This document shows, piece after piece, positions 44,214-53,905 of a stretch of 64,000 nucleotides of DNA (the stretch's first letter is position 1; each line of letters begins with the position of its first letter). The notes below the pieces were generated by a model. It was not told the origin of the DNA, ran no database searches, and worked only from the letters and a program-made list of their open reading frames with translations. A program made the translations under genes and the position numbers. Source of the stretch: an uncultured Devosia sp. (GTDB lineage Bacteria > Pseudomonadota > Alphaproteobacteria > Rhizobiales > Devosiaceae); contig NZ_CAUQDV010000001.1 of assembly GCF_963517015.1 (NCBI RefSeq), positions 1,184,001 through 1,248,000 of the forward strand, given 5' to 3'.

Positions 44214-45527
44214 ATGCGCGCCAAGACAAGCGTGCTGGGCCTCGCCTTCGTCAGCCCGGCGCTCCTGCTGCTCATCGCCTTTTTCTTCATGCCCGTGGTG
44301 CTGACGACCTATTTCGCCTTCACCAACATGAGCACGGCCACCGGCATTACCGGCGGCTCCCATGTCATCACCGGCAACCTGCTGCGCGACCTCAACAACG
44401 GCGGGCTCGACGAAGACATTGTCGCGGCTCTCAGCGAAGGCAGTTTCTCGGTCAATGTCGAGACGATCGCCGCAGCGGCCGAGGCCGGCGTTGCGCCGAA
44501 GTTTCTCGGCGAAATCGAAGTGCGGCTGATGGGGCAGAGCTTTGCTGATAGCCGCAGTTTCGAGGCTGCGCTCAAGACGCTGTCATCGCGCCCCACGCGG
44601 GTGCGCGACCTCAAGCTGGCCACCGAGCCTTTCGAGCGCTCGATCCTCAATACACGCTATCAGAGCCGCGACGCGATGGAGGCGGCCATCACCGGCATGG
44701 TGCCGGATATGGCGCCGGCGATGGTCAGTCAGATCAGCGAGGCCAGCTATACCGGCTGGCGCTGGATCGACTGGCGCAATTTCACCACCTTGATCGATCG
44801 GCCCGAAACGGTCCGCATCATCCTCAACACGGCGTTCTATGTGGTGGCGACGCTGAGCTTCACCGTGCTGATGGGCCTGTTCCTGGCCATCACCACATTC
44901 TACCTGCCGCGCAAGGGCGCGACCTTCTTCTCAGCCCTGTGGCTCCTGCCGCGCATCACGCCGGTGGTGCTTTACGCGGTGATGTGGAAGTGGTTCACCT
45001 GGGACAATGGCTTCCTCTACATTTTTGCCGAAGCCGTGGGCCTGCCAGCGTTCAACTATATGAAGGGCTCGGTGCCATCGGCCTGGACCATCATCATCCT
45101 GGTCAACGGCTTTGTCGGCGCCAGCTTCGCCATGATCCTGTTCTCGGGGGCGCTGCGAGCCATTCCGGTGCAGCAACTCTGGGCCAGCGAGGTGGATGGG
45201 GCCAGCCGCTGGCAGCAGATCCGGCGGATCATCCTGCCGCAACTGCGCTGGCCGATCCTCTTCGTCACCTCCTACCAGACGCTGTCGCTGCTCTCGTCCT
45301 ATGAGCAGATCTGGCTGACCACCAATGGCGGGCCGGGCAGCACGACCACGGTCTGGGCGCTGCAGGCCTTCAACACGGCGCTCAACAACTACACCGGCAA
45401 TCTCGAATATGGCATGGGCGCCGCCATGGCGCTGATCCTGGTCATCGTCGGCTTTGCGCTCTCCATCCTTTATCTGCGCGTGTTCAAGTTCGACGAGCTG
45501 GTGAACAAGCCCAAGATCGAATTCTAG
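44214..45527 (+). CDS. MalF-like sugar permease with large loop insertion
   Basis: A 437-aa permease, much longer than the ~300 aa usual for this class. After TM1 (SPALLLLIAFFFMPVVLTTYF) about 130 extra residues (~45-185) come before WIDWRNFTTLI, where normal members continue. Then five more membrane segments and the docking loop EVDGASRWQQIRRIILPQL. The insertion faces the periplasm by topology, like the P2 loop of E. coli MalF. A TTG at 44205 is an alternative start. Confidence 0.9.
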   Translation: MRAKTSVLGLAFVSPALLLLIAFFFMPVVLTTYFAFTNMSTATGITGGSHVITGNLLRDLNNGGLDEDIVAALSEGSFSVNVETIAAAAEAGVAPKFLGEIEVRLMGQSFADSRSFEAALKTLSSRPTRVRDLKLATEPFERSILNTRYQSRDAMEAAITGMVPDMAPAMVSQISEASYTGWRWIDWRNFTTLIDRPETVRIILNTAFYVVATLSFTVLMGLFLAITTFYLPRKGATFFSALWLLPRITPVVLYAVMWKWFTWDNGFLYIFAEAVGLPAFNYMKGSVPSAWTIIILVNGFVGASFAMILFSGALRAIPVQQLWASEVDGASRWQQIRRIILPQLRWPILFVTSYQTLSLLSSYEQIWLTTNGGPGSTTTVWALQAFNTALNNYTGNLEYGMGAAMALILVIVGFALSILYLRVFKFDELVNKPKIEF

Positions 45528-45536
45528 GAGCCGGCA

Positions 45537-46361
45537 ATGACCCGCAATTTCTCGGCCTGGCCGCTCATCCTGATCCTGGCTGTGCTCAGCCTGCCGATCT
45601 TCGTGATGTATCTTTTCCTCGTGGTCGATACGTTCACCAATTCACCGGTCGGCTCGCTGCTGCCCAGCGAGTTCACTTTCCATCACTGGCGGTTCCTCTG
45701 GGATCCGACGGTCACCGGAGATGTCTGGGGGCCGACGGCGACCACCTTCCTCTTCGCCCTGTCCATGGTGGTGATCGTGCTCACCGTCTCATCGACGGCT
45801 GGTTATGCGATCTCGCGCCTTAACCTGCCGTTCCGCCGGTTCTTCCTCTCCGGCATCCTGGTGATGCATGCCTTTCCGTCGGTGACGCTGATCATCGGCG
45901 TGTTCCTCGTGCTGCAGTTTGCCGGGCTCTACAACACGCTGGCTGGCGTGATCCTGGTCAAGGCCAGCCTGATGCTGCCGTTTGGCGTCTGGATCATGAA
46001 GGGCTTCTACGACCAGGTGCCGTGGGAGATCGAAATGGCCGGCGTGCAGGACGGGGCGAGCCGCTTCACCGTATGGCGCCGGCTGATCCTGCCTCAGGTC
46101 AAGCCGGGGCTGGTGTCGCTGGCGATCTTTGCCTTTCTCGATGGCTGGGGCGAATTCATGCTGCCGCGGATTCTCGCGCCATCGGCCGATTTCCAGGTTC
46201 TCTCCACCTATCTCAACGTGGTCTCCGATCCCAATTCGACGACCTATAATTTCCATCTCTTCAAGTCTGTCGGCCTTTTCTACACGCTGCCCGTGCTCGC
46301 GCTGTTCGTGGTGTTCCAGAACCGGTTGATGAACATTTTCAGCGGAGGCACGAAAGGCTGA
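45537..46361 (+). CDS. MalG-like sugar permease
   Basis: A 274-aa inner-membrane permease with six segments and docking loop EMAGVQDGASRFTVWRRLIL, partner of the MalF-like protein. Its stop overlaps the ATPase ATG by 1 base. Confidence 0.92.
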   Translation: MTRNFSAWPLILILAVLSLPIFVMYLFLVVDTFTNSPVGSLLPSEFTFHHWRFLWDPTVTGDVWGPTATTFLFALSMVVIVLTVSSTAGYAISRLNLPFRRFFLSGILVMHAFPSVTLIIGVFLVLQFAGLYNTLAGVILVKASLMLPFGVWIMKGFYDQVPWEIEMAGVQDGASRFTVWRRLILPQVKPGLVSLAIFAFLDGWGEFMLPRILAPSADFQVLSTYLNVVSDPNSTTYNFHLFKSVGLFYTLPVLALFVVFQNRLMNIFSGGTKG

Positions 46362-47413
46362 TGCAAGTCACCCTCAAGGATTTCACCAAGACCTTCGATG
46401 ACGTGCCGGTCATCGAGAAGATGAACCTCACTGTCCGCGACGGCGAGATGCTGGCGCTTCTCGGGCCGTCGGGTTGTGGCAAATCGACGACGCTGTTTTC
46501 GATCTGCGGCATTCATCGCATCAATGGCGGACAGATCCTGTTCGGCGATCGCGATGTAAGCGACGTGCCGAGCCAGAAGCGCAATGTGGGCGTGGTGTTC
46601 CAGAACTACGCGCTCTATCCGCATCTGACCGTGTTCGAGAACATTGCCTTCCCGCTTTCGGTGCGCGGTGACAGCAAGGCCGGTATCGACCGCGAGGTGC
46701 GGGCCATTGCGGCGCTGACCCATATCGAGGAATTGCTCAAACGCCGCCCATCGCAGCTCTCGGGCGGGCAGCAGCAGCGCGTGGCCCTGGCTCGCGCCCT
46801 GGTTCGCAAGCCTGATGTGCTGCTGCTCGATGAGCCGCTGGCCAATCTCGATGCCAAGCTGCGTCTCGAGATGCGGTCGGAGATCCGGCGTATCCAGCTC
46901 GAAACTGGGATCACGGCCATCCTCGTCACCCACGACCAAGTGGAAGCCATGTCGATGTGCGATCGCATTGCCATCATGAACAAGGGCGAAATCCTGCAGA
47001 TTGCGACGCCCACGGAAATGTACCGGGCGCCGGCCAGCAAGTTCGTGGCGGGTTTTCTGGGCAATCCGCCTATCGTCATGCTGGAAGGCGTGGCGGGCGA
47101 GGGCCGGTTCGAGACGCAGGGCATCACCTTGCCGCTGCCGCAGCGCCTCGCCAATCTGCCGAAAGACACGTCGCTCAGCCTTGGCGTGCGGCCCGAGCAT
47201 TTCGGTGCAACGGGCAGCGCGACGGTCGAGGGTGTCATCACCTTCGTCGAACCGCAGGGTCGCGAAACGCTGTTCGACGTGACGGTGGGCGAGGGGGTTA
47301 CCCTGCGGTCGATCCAGCCGGCGCGCGAAGATGTGGCGCTCGATTGCCGCGTGTCCTGGCCGCTCGACAGTGAACGCCTGCTGGCTTTCGACGCCAGTGG
47401 CCGGGCGCTCTAG
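46361..47413 (+). CDS. sugar ABC transporter ATPase (MalK/UgpC type)
   Basis: A 350-aa ATPase. Walker A GPSGCGKST, signature LSGGQQQRVALARALVRKPD, Walker B LLLDEPLANLDAKLR, switch His in VTHDQVEAM, and a C-terminal regulatory OB domain (SLGVRPEHF). It powers the two permeases before it. Confidence 0.95.
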   Translation: MQVTLKDFTKTFDDVPVIEKMNLTVRDGEMLALLGPSGCGKSTTLFSICGIHRINGGQILFGDRDVSDVPSQKRNVGVVFQNYALYPHLTVFENIAFPLSVRGDSKAGIDREVRAIAALTHIEELLKRRPSQLSGGQQQRVALARALVRKPDVLLLDEPLANLDAKLRLEMRSEIRRIQLETGITAILVTHDQVEAMSMCDRIAIMNKGEILQIATPTEMYRAPASKFVAGFLGNPPIVMLEGVAGEGRFETQGITLPLPQRLANLPKDTSLSLGVRPEHFGATGSATVEGVITFVEPQGRETLFDVTVGEGVTLRSIQPAREDVALDCRVSWPLDSERLLAFDASGRAL

Positions 47414-47416
47414 GAC

Positions 47417-48877
47417 ATGCGCAACAGGATCGCTTTTCCAACCCGTCCCGACCGCCAACCGCTCTGCATCGCGCATCGTGGGGCGTCGGCGCATGCCATG
47501 GAGAACACGCTCGCAGCCTTCCGCGTTGCGGCCCAACTGGGCGCGGACATGTGGGAGATCGACGTGCAGCTCACGGCGGACGGCCAGCCGGTTGTCTCGC
47601 ATGATGCGGCGTTGACCCAAATTTTCGGGCAGGAGGGCGAGATCGCCGCACTGACGCTGGCGGAAATCCATCAGCGTGCTCCCGATCTGCCGACGCTGGA
47701 CGAGGTTATCGCGCTGGCGAGAGAGCTGGATCAGGCGCTCTATGTGGAGATCAAGGCGCGTGGCGCCGGGCGAATTGCCATCGCGCGGTTGCAAGCCCTT
47801 GACTTCACCAGAGCCGGACTTGGCAGTTTCAGCGTCGAGGAAGTGGCGGATATGGTGGCTGCAGGGTGCCCTTATCCACTGTCGGTGCTGGTGCCACTGC
47901 ATGCCGATCCCTTTGAGCGAGCGGCACAATCGGGTGCAGATATCATCCATCTCTGCTGGGAGCGTGGCGGCGAGCGGCCGCAGGACCTTGTGACGCCCGA
48001 GCTCCTGGCGCGGGCCGAGACTTTGGCGCTGGGGATCGTGCTCTGGCACGAAGAACGCAAGCCGATCCTCGATGATCTGCTCAAACTGCCCAGCTTGGGC
48101 ATCTGCACCAACCAGCCGGAGTTGATGGCCGGTTGCAACAGCGTGGACATGAAGGGCATCGCGGTGGTCTGCCATCGCGGCGCCAATCATTTCGCACCCG
48201 AGAACACGCTGGCGGCGGCGCGGCTCAGTCTCGACCAGGGCTGCGCCTATATCGAGCTCGATGTGCGCGAAAGCGCTGATGGCGAATTGATGGTGATCCA
48301 CGATCCGACGCTGGAACGAACTACCAATGGCCAAGGCAAAGTCGTCGACCACACGCTTGAGGAACTGCGTGCACTGGATGCCGGGACCTGGTTCTCGCCC
48401 CACTTCGCGGGGCAGCGCATTCCAACGCTTGGCGAGATGATTGCGCTCTGCCAGTCCTATGGGCGGCAGATGTATATCGAGAACAAATGCGCTGATCCCA
48501 GGAAAATCGCGGCGCTGGTTGAAGCGATGGGCTTTGCCAAGAGCTGCTTTCACTGGTCGCCCGACCCGCAATTGCACGCCGAGATGCGCAGGGTTTCGCC
48601 TTTTGCCCGTATCAAGTCGAGCCTGGTGCACTATCCGGATCTGGTCGCGCTGCGCGATCACCTCGCGTCGCAGATCGTCGAGATCGAGCTGGATGCCTAT
48701 CAGGCCCACGAGGCCGAGGCGCGCGCCTTGGGTCTGATGCCCATGCTGCATTATTTCGGGGATGACCCATCGGCCTTTGAAAAGATCATTGCCTTGCGTC
48801 CGCCTATGATCAATCTCAACCGGGCGGACCTGTTGCTTGCGGCTTTGCGCAGGTCCGGGGGAGAGCAGGGGCAATGA
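47417..48877 (+). CDS. tandem two-domain glycerophosphodiester phosphodiesterase
   Basis: A 486-aa protein made of two GDPD barrels. N domain (~12-240): IAHRGASAHAMENTLAAF, EIDVQL, VVSHDA, YVEIKARG. C domain (~252-480): VCHRGANHFAPENTLAAA, ELDVRE, VIHDPTLERTT, YIENKC. Both keep the catalytic His pair and metal-binding acids, so both may be active. There is no signal peptide, so hydrolysis is cytoplasmic after uptake. Usual GDPDs have one ~240-aa domain. The gene starts 3 bases after the ATPase stop. Confidence 0.9.
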   Translation: MRNRIAFPTRPDRQPLCIAHRGASAHAMENTLAAFRVAAQLGADMWEIDVQLTADGQPVVSHDAALTQIFGQEGEIAALTLAEIHQRAPDLPTLDEVIALARELDQALYVEIKARGAGRIAIARLQALDFTRAGLGSFSVEEVADMVAAGCPYPLSVLVPLHADPFERAAQSGADIIHLCWERGGERPQDLVTPELLARAETLALGIVLWHEERKPILDDLLKLPSLGICTNQPELMAGCNSVDMKGIAVVCHRGANHFAPENTLAAARLSLDQGCAYIELDVRESADGELMVIHDPTLERTTNGQGKVVDHTLEELRALDAGTWFSPHFAGQRIPTLGEMIALCQSYGRQMYIENKCADPRKIAALVEAMGFAKSCFHWSPDPQLHAEMRRVSPFARIKSSLVHYPDLVALRDHLASQIVEIELDAYQAHEAEARALGLMPMLHYFGDDPSAFEKIIALRPPMINLNRADLLLAALRRSGGEQGQ

Positions 48878-49902
48878 GCAAGGACGAGCGGACAGGTCGG
48901 GTCCCTACTTCCGATGATGTGGCCGAACTCGCCGGCGTGTCGCGCTCGGCCGTGTCGCGCACCTTTACCGCCGGGGCCAGCGTCGCCCCAGCGACGCGCG
49001 AGAAGGTGCTGGCCGCGGCCAAGACGCTGGGCTATCGCGTCAATTTCCTGGCGCGGGGCCTGTCGCAACAGCGCACCAATCTGGTGGCGCTGGTCGTATC
49101 CGACATGGACAATTCCCTGCGCGCCCGCACCATCGATTTCCTGGCGCGCGGTCTTGTGGCGCTCGATTTTCGTCCGCTGATCCTGCCCACTGAACCGGGG
49201 GAGGACGTGAAGCACCTCATCGACATGATGCTGCATTACAATGTGACCGGGACCATCGTGACTTCGGATACGCCGCCGGCGGAAATCGCGCAGGAATGCG
49301 CAGCCTATGGCGTGCCGCTGGTGCTGATCAACAAAGCGGAAGTGGGCGGTCAGGTGTCCAATGTATCGATCGATACGGCGGGTGCCGGCCGCATGGCGGC
49401 CGAAGAGCTCAAGGCTGTCGGGTGCAAGCGGATTGCCATAGCCAGCCAGCGGCGTGCCTCGCATACAATCGGGCAGCGCAAAACGGCTTTCATCGCCACC
49501 TGCCGCAAGCTCGACCTCGATATTATTGGGGATTTTCAGGGTGGCGTGCAGAATTACGGTGGCGGGGAAGAGGCGGCGGAAGCCTTTGTCGACAGCGGCG
49601 TCGAGATCGATGGCATTTATTGTGTCAACGACTTCATGGCTCTGGGTTTTCTCGATCGGTTGCGCAAGCTTTCGGGTCTGCGCGTGCCCGAGGACATCAA
49701 GCTGATGGCCTGTGACGACATTGCCGAGGCAGCCTGGGGCAGCTACGACCTCAGTACAGTCCGGCAGGATCCGCGCGAGGTGGCCGACGCCGCCATCGCC
49801 GCCCTGCAACAGCGCCTCGATACTCCCGAAGCAATCCAACCCCACCTCATCATTCCGGCGACGCTGATCCGACGCGGTTCGACCGGCTTTATCCAAGACT
49901 GA
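48874..49902 (+). CDS. LacI family regulator of the phosphodiester operon
   Basis: A 342-aa LacI/GalR repressor: HTH TSDDVAELAGVSRSAVSRTF, hinge YRVNFLARGLS, then a periplasmic-binding-like effector domain with CVNDFMALGFLDRL. It overlaps the GDPD stop by 4 bases (ATGA). The palindrome at 42746 is its likely operator. Confidence 0.93.
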   Translation: MSKDERTGRVPTSDDVAELAGVSRSAVSRTFTAGASVAPATREKVLAAAKTLGYRVNFLARGLSQQRTNLVALVVSDMDNSLRARTIDFLARGLVALDFRPLILPTEPGEDVKHLIDMMLHYNVTGTIVTSDTPPAEIAQECAAYGVPLVLINKAEVGGQVSNVSIDTAGAGRMAAEELKAVGCKRIAIASQRRASHTIGQRKTAFIATCRKLDLDIIGDFQGGVQNYGGGEEAAEAFVDSGVEIDGIYCVNDFMALGFLDRLRKLSGLRVPEDIKLMACDDIAEAAWGSYDLSTVRQDPREVADAAIAALQQRLDTPEAIQPHLIIPATLIRRGSTGFIQD

Positions 49903-49915
49903 CAGCAGAACAGCC

Positions 49916-50710
49916 ATGACCGACAAAGAGCGCGAACGCGCCGACCGCCTTGCCGCGGGCAAGACGATTATTCGCGAGGCCGGTGCGCTGGCGCTGGACT
50001 ATTTCAGCCGTTACGACACGCTGGACGTGCAGGCCAAGCGGACGCCGCAGGACCTGTTCAGCGAAGCCGACACCAAGGTCGAGGCGCTGATCCGCGATGC
50101 GATTTCCAGCCAGTTTCCCGGCGATGCGCTGGTGGGCGAGGAACACGGCGCCTCGGGCGGTGACAGCGTCTATCAGTGGGTGATCGATCCGATCGATGGG
50201 ACAAGCTGCTTCCTCTACGGGCTGCCGACCTGGTGCGTGGTGATCTGCCTGCTTGAGAACGGTGTGCCGGTTGTCAGTCTCACCTATGATGCCTGTCGCG
50301 ACCAGTTGTTCTGGGCTAGCAAGGGGCAAGGCGCCTGGCGCAATGATGCACGGATCAGCGTCAACACGCGCGCCACGATTGCCGATGGCCTCACTGCCAT
50401 CGGCGGCAGCAATGCGATCTATAGCCAGCAGATGGGCCAGATCATCGAGCGGGTTCTGGCGGCGGGCGGTTCCTATATGCGCAATGGGTCGACGGCTTTG
50501 ACCCTGGCCCATGTCGCGGCGGGGCATTATGTCGGCTATTTCCAGCCGCTGCTCAATTCCTGGGATTGCCTGGCCGGGCTACTGCTGGTGGCCGAGGCGG
50601 GCGGTGTCAGCAATGACTTCATGGCAGAGACGGGCCTGCATGGGCGCGGTGATGTTTTTGCGGCCGCGCCGCAAGTGGCAGGGCAAATGGCGGAGATCGT
50701 CGGGCGCTGA
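49916..50710 (+). CDS. inositol monophosphatase family enzyme
   Basis: A 264-aa Mg2+-dependent phosphatase. GEEH supplies the first metal-binding acids, DPIDGTSCF is the core motif and WDCLAGLLLVAEAGG the C-terminal one. Substrates in the family include inositol phosphate, histidinol phosphate and nucleotide 3'-phosphates. Following the GDPD and LacI genes in one operon, a role on the phosphorylated product of the imported diester is likely. Confidence 0.9.
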   Translation: MTDKERERADRLAAGKTIIREAGALALDYFSRYDTLDVQAKRTPQDLFSEADTKVEALIRDAISSQFPGDALVGEEHGASGGDSVYQWVIDPIDGTSCFLYGLPTWCVVICLLENGVPVVSLTYDACRDQLFWASKGQGAWRNDARISVNTRATIADGLTAIGGSNAIYSQQMGQIIERVLAAGGSYMRNGSTALTLAHVAAGHYVGYFQPLLNSWDCLAGLLLVAEAGGVSNDFMAETGLHGRGDVFAAAPQVAGQMAEIVGR

Positions 50711-51637
50711 CTAGCCGGGCGCGGCGATGGTGTCCTTGCGCATCTGGTTGGGCGTCATGCCATAGGCGCGGCGGAAGTGTTCGTAGAACTGGGTGTGCGA
50801 GACGAAGCCGGCGCGGAAAGCGACATCGGCGATGGGGATGGTCGCGTCGAACAGCAGCGAACGGGCCCGGATCAGGCGCATGCGGATGACGAATTTCTGG
50901 ATCGGAATATGCATGACCTTGGTGAAAACATTGGCCGCATAGTTGGGGTGCAGGCCCACGACCTTGGCGATCTCCTCGAGGCTGAGCGGATCGGCGATGT
51001 TTTCCACGATATGGCGCACCATGGCCACGACATAGGCGACCGATGAGCCGGTACGCGTGCGGGTGCCGGAGTTTTCCACCCAGGCTGGCAGCAAGGTTTC
51101 CCAGCCGGTAATGGCGGCGCGGCGGAACATGGTTGCGATCTCGGCGCGCACGATATCGGTGCGCACGGCGTTGCCGCTGCGATAATCCTGGTGCCAGCGC
51201 TCCAGCGTTTCAAGTCCGATGCAATCGCTGGTGAGCTGGATGACGCCGCCACCCATCAGGGTTTCGGTGAGCCGGCCAAGCTGGGGCATTTCCAGAAAGG
51301 CATCCATGGGCAGGTAGATATTGAGCTGGCGGCCGTTCGCTACCTCGCGCAGATCGACTGTCTGATGCGGAATGCCGGCCCAGAAAACCACCAGGCGTCC
51401 AGCCTCGACTGTCGCGGGGCCGCCGTGGAATTCGTAGTCCATGTAACCGCTGGTCAGCCAGTTGAACTCGATATGCCCATGGCTATGGGGCTGGGGCATG
51501 ATCTGGGGCGGAAAGGACCGGATGCCGAAGCGGCCGAAGGCCTTTCCCGCCGAGTAGAAACTGCGGTCCGGGCGTGGCGTGGGGCGGGGCGCCTTTTCGC
51601 GGGCCGCGGTAAGCTGAACTGCTTTTTCAACAATCAT
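50711..51637 (-). CDS. AraC family regulator (AgpT/MelR-like)
   Basis: A 308-aa AraC regulator: N-terminal cupin sensing domain (PQPHSHGHIEFNWLTSGYMD) and C-terminal double HTH (DPLSLEEIAKVVGLHPNYAA; IPIADVAFRAGFVSHTQFYEHFR). It is divergent from the family-5 transporter operon with melA, which it probably activates. The ATG at 51637 is chosen over an upstream frame. Confidence 0.9.
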   Translation of the reverse strand: MIVEKAVQLTAAREKAPRPTPRPDRSFYSAGKAFGRFGIRSFPPQIMPQPHSHGHIEFNWLTSGYMDYEFHGGPATVEAGRLVVFWAGIPHQTVDLREVANGRQLNIYLPMDAFLEMPQLGRLTETLMGGGVIQLTSDCIGLETLERWHQDYRSGNAVRTDIVRAEIATMFRRAAITGWETLLPAWVENSGTRTRTGSSVAYVVAMVRHIVENIADPLSLEEIAKVVGLHPNYAANVFTKVMHIPIQKFVIRMRLIRARSLLFDATIPIADVAFRAGFVSHTQFYEHFRRAYGMTPNQMRKDTIAAPG

Positions 51638-51796
51638 ACTTATCGGTGCCAATCTTAAGAACCCGGAATAAGTCGTTACTATTCGTGATTGCTTTGGGCC
51701 GCGCAAGGCGTAGTTTTCACATCATGCACGAAGGCATGGCCGGTGAGGACTCCGGCCAAGGTCACCAATCCAATGCCAGTGCGATGGGAGGTTCTA

Positions 51797-53887
51797 GTGA
51801 GAAAGCATATCTATGCCCTTGGCGGGGCAGGACTATTCATGTCCGCTTCAATGCTGGCGGTCTTGGCGCAGACGGCGCCGACGACCCCGCCCGATCCGCC
51901 GAAATTCGATGCCCAGCAGGTCCCGACCTTCGTGGGCGTCAAGGACATTCTCGAATTCAAGGCGCTGCCGGAATATCACGAGCCCGACTATGTGAAGGCC
52001 TTCGTCGATACCGGCAAGCTCCCGCCAGTGGCCGAGCGCCTGCCCAAGGAGCCGATGGTCTACAAGACAGCCAACATGCCCGATGGTACCGGCGTCTATG
52101 GTGACGTGATCCGTCACGTGATCGGTGGCCGTCCGGAAGGCTGGAACTATTCGGCTGGCCAGACTCAGGGCTGGGGTGGCATCGATATTGGCCTTTCCGA
52201 ATGCCTGACTCGTACCGGTCCGCTGTTCCAGGTGCGTGCCGAGGAACTCGAACCGCTGCCGAACCTGGCCAAGAGCTGGGAATGGTCGGAAGATGGTCAC
52301 GAGCTGACCATGCATCTGATCGAAGGCGCAAAATGGTCCGACGGCGATGCCTTCGACGCCGATGACATCATGTTCTACTGGAACGATGTGATTATCGATC
52401 CGCAGGTCACTCCGCTCAACGGCGCATCGCCGGAAACTTTTGGCGAGGGCACCACGCTTGAAGCCGTGGACCAATACACGGTCAAGTGGACCTTCAAGGA
52501 AGTTCGCCCGACGCAGTATCTCTACTCGATGGCCTATGGCAATTTCTGCCCCGGTCCGAGCCACATCCTCAAGGCCGAGCATCCCAAGTACAAGGATGGC
52601 GTGACCTACGACCAGTTCAAGAATGCCTTCCCGCCCGAATATCTCGGCATGCCGACCATGGGTGGCTGGGCGCCGGTCGAATATCGCGCCGACGACATCA
52701 TCGTGCTGCGCCGCAACCCCTATTACTGGAAGGTCGACGAGGCCGGCAATCAGCTGCCCTATCTCGACGAAATGCAGTATCGCCTCTCGACCTGGGCTGA
52801 TCGTGACGTGCAGGCCGTGGCCGGCTCGGGCGACTTGTCCAACCTCGAACAGCCGGAAAGCTTCGTCGAAGCCCTGCGCCGTTCGGCAGAAGACAGCGCT
52901 CCGGCCCGTCTGGCCTTTGGTGCCCGCACCATTTCCTACTCGGTCTATCCGAACCTCTCGGCCAATGGCTGGGGCGAGCCGGATGCCCGTGGGCAGGCCG
53001 TGCGCGAACTCAACCGCAATCTCGATTTCCGTCTTGCGGTGACCTATGGCCTCAATCGCCAGGCTCTGGGCGAAGCGCTGGTGCGCGGTCCCTTCACCTC
53101 GCCCTATCCGGGCGGCCTGATGGTGCCCACCAGCTATTACGACAAGGACTCGACGGTCTATTACCCCTTCTCGGCCGATGACGCGAAAGCCCATCTCGAA
53201 AAGGCTGGTCTCGTCGATACCGACGGCAATGGCTTCGTCAACTTCCCGGCCGATGTGCAGGGTGGGGCGGACGTCCAGATCACCATGCTGTCGACCAGCG
53301 ACTACCAGACGGACAAGAGCCTTGCAGAAGGCGTGATTGCCCAGATGGAAGCCATCGGCCTCCGCGTGATCCTGGCCTCGCAGGCTGGCAATCAGCGCGA
53401 TGCCAATGAACAGGCCGGCAAGTTCGACTGGACCCTCCGTCGTAACGACTCCGAACTGATCACCGTGGTGCAGAACACCCAGAACCTTGCCCCGACCGGC
53501 CCGCAGATTTCCCGCGGCCACCGTGCCGGTGCCGATGGCACGCAGGACCTGCTGCCCTTCGAAGAGGAAATGGTTGCTGCGGTCGAAGGCTTCGTCGGTA
53601 CCGCCGATCCGGCAGAGCGCATTGAACTGATGAAGACCTATCAGCAGGTTTCGACCGAAAACGTCTATGGCTGGGGCCTGACCCAGTATCCGGGCGCGCT
53701 GATCATCAACAAGCGCTTCGTCAACGTGCCTCCGGGCACGCCGATCCTGCAGTTCAACTGGGCAGAAGACGGCCTCATCCGTGAGCGCCTCTATGTTCCC
53801 GAAGACCAGCAGTCGACGGCCGAACTGTTCCCCGACACGCTGCCTGGCGCTCCTGGCGTCGGCAACGGCCCGATCACGGCCAACTAG
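51797..53887 (+). CDS. family-5 ABC binding protein, AgpA-like
   Basis: A 696-aa periplasmic protein of the oligopeptide-binding (SBP family 5) fold with signal peptide (IYALGGAGLFMSASMLAVLA). PLPNLAKSWEWSEDGHELTM and GAKWSDGDAFDADDIMFYWN are the family signature. In Sinorhizobium the homologous AgpA binds alpha-galactosides despite its peptide-type fold, and the GH4 gene in this operon supports the same here. GTG start behind GGGAGG. Confidence 0.9.
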   Translation: MRKHIYALGGAGLFMSASMLAVLAQTAPTTPPDPPKFDAQQVPTFVGVKDILEFKALPEYHEPDYVKAFVDTGKLPPVAERLPKEPMVYKTANMPDGTGVYGDVIRHVIGGRPEGWNYSAGQTQGWGGIDIGLSECLTRTGPLFQVRAEELEPLPNLAKSWEWSEDGHELTMHLIEGAKWSDGDAFDADDIMFYWNDVIIDPQVTPLNGASPETFGEGTTLEAVDQYTVKWTFKEVRPTQYLYSMAYGNFCPGPSHILKAEHPKYKDGVTYDQFKNAFPPEYLGMPTMGGWAPVEYRADDIIVLRRNPYYWKVDEAGNQLPYLDEMQYRLSTWADRDVQAVAGSGDLSNLEQPESFVEALRRSAEDSAPARLAFGARTISYSVYPNLSANGWGEPDARGQAVRELNRNLDFRLAVTYGLNRQALGEALVRGPFTSPYPGGLMVPTSYYDKDSTVYYPFSADDAKAHLEKAGLVDTDGNGFVNFPADVQGGADVQITMLSTSDYQTDKSLAEGVIAQMEAIGLRVILASQAGNQRDANEQAGKFDWTLRRNDSELITVVQNTQNLAPTGPQISRGHRAGADGTQDLLPFEEEMVAAVEGFVGTADPAERIELMKTYQQVSTENVYGWGLTQYPGALIINKRFVNVPPGTPILQFNWAEDGLIRERLYVPEDQQSTAELFPDTLPGAPGVGNGPITAN

Positions 53888-53905
53888 GCTCAAGGGCTTT
53901 GAACA

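Noticed and set aside
42650..44290. Minus-strand frame (546 codons) opposite the sugar binding protein
   Set aside because: Shadow of a well-supported plus-strand gene; no recognisable domain.
46280..48874. Very long minus-strand reading frame (864 codons) opposite the ATPase and GDPD genes
   Set aside because: It is the mirror of GC-rich coding DNA; both plus-strand proteins carry full family motifs and the antisense translation has none.
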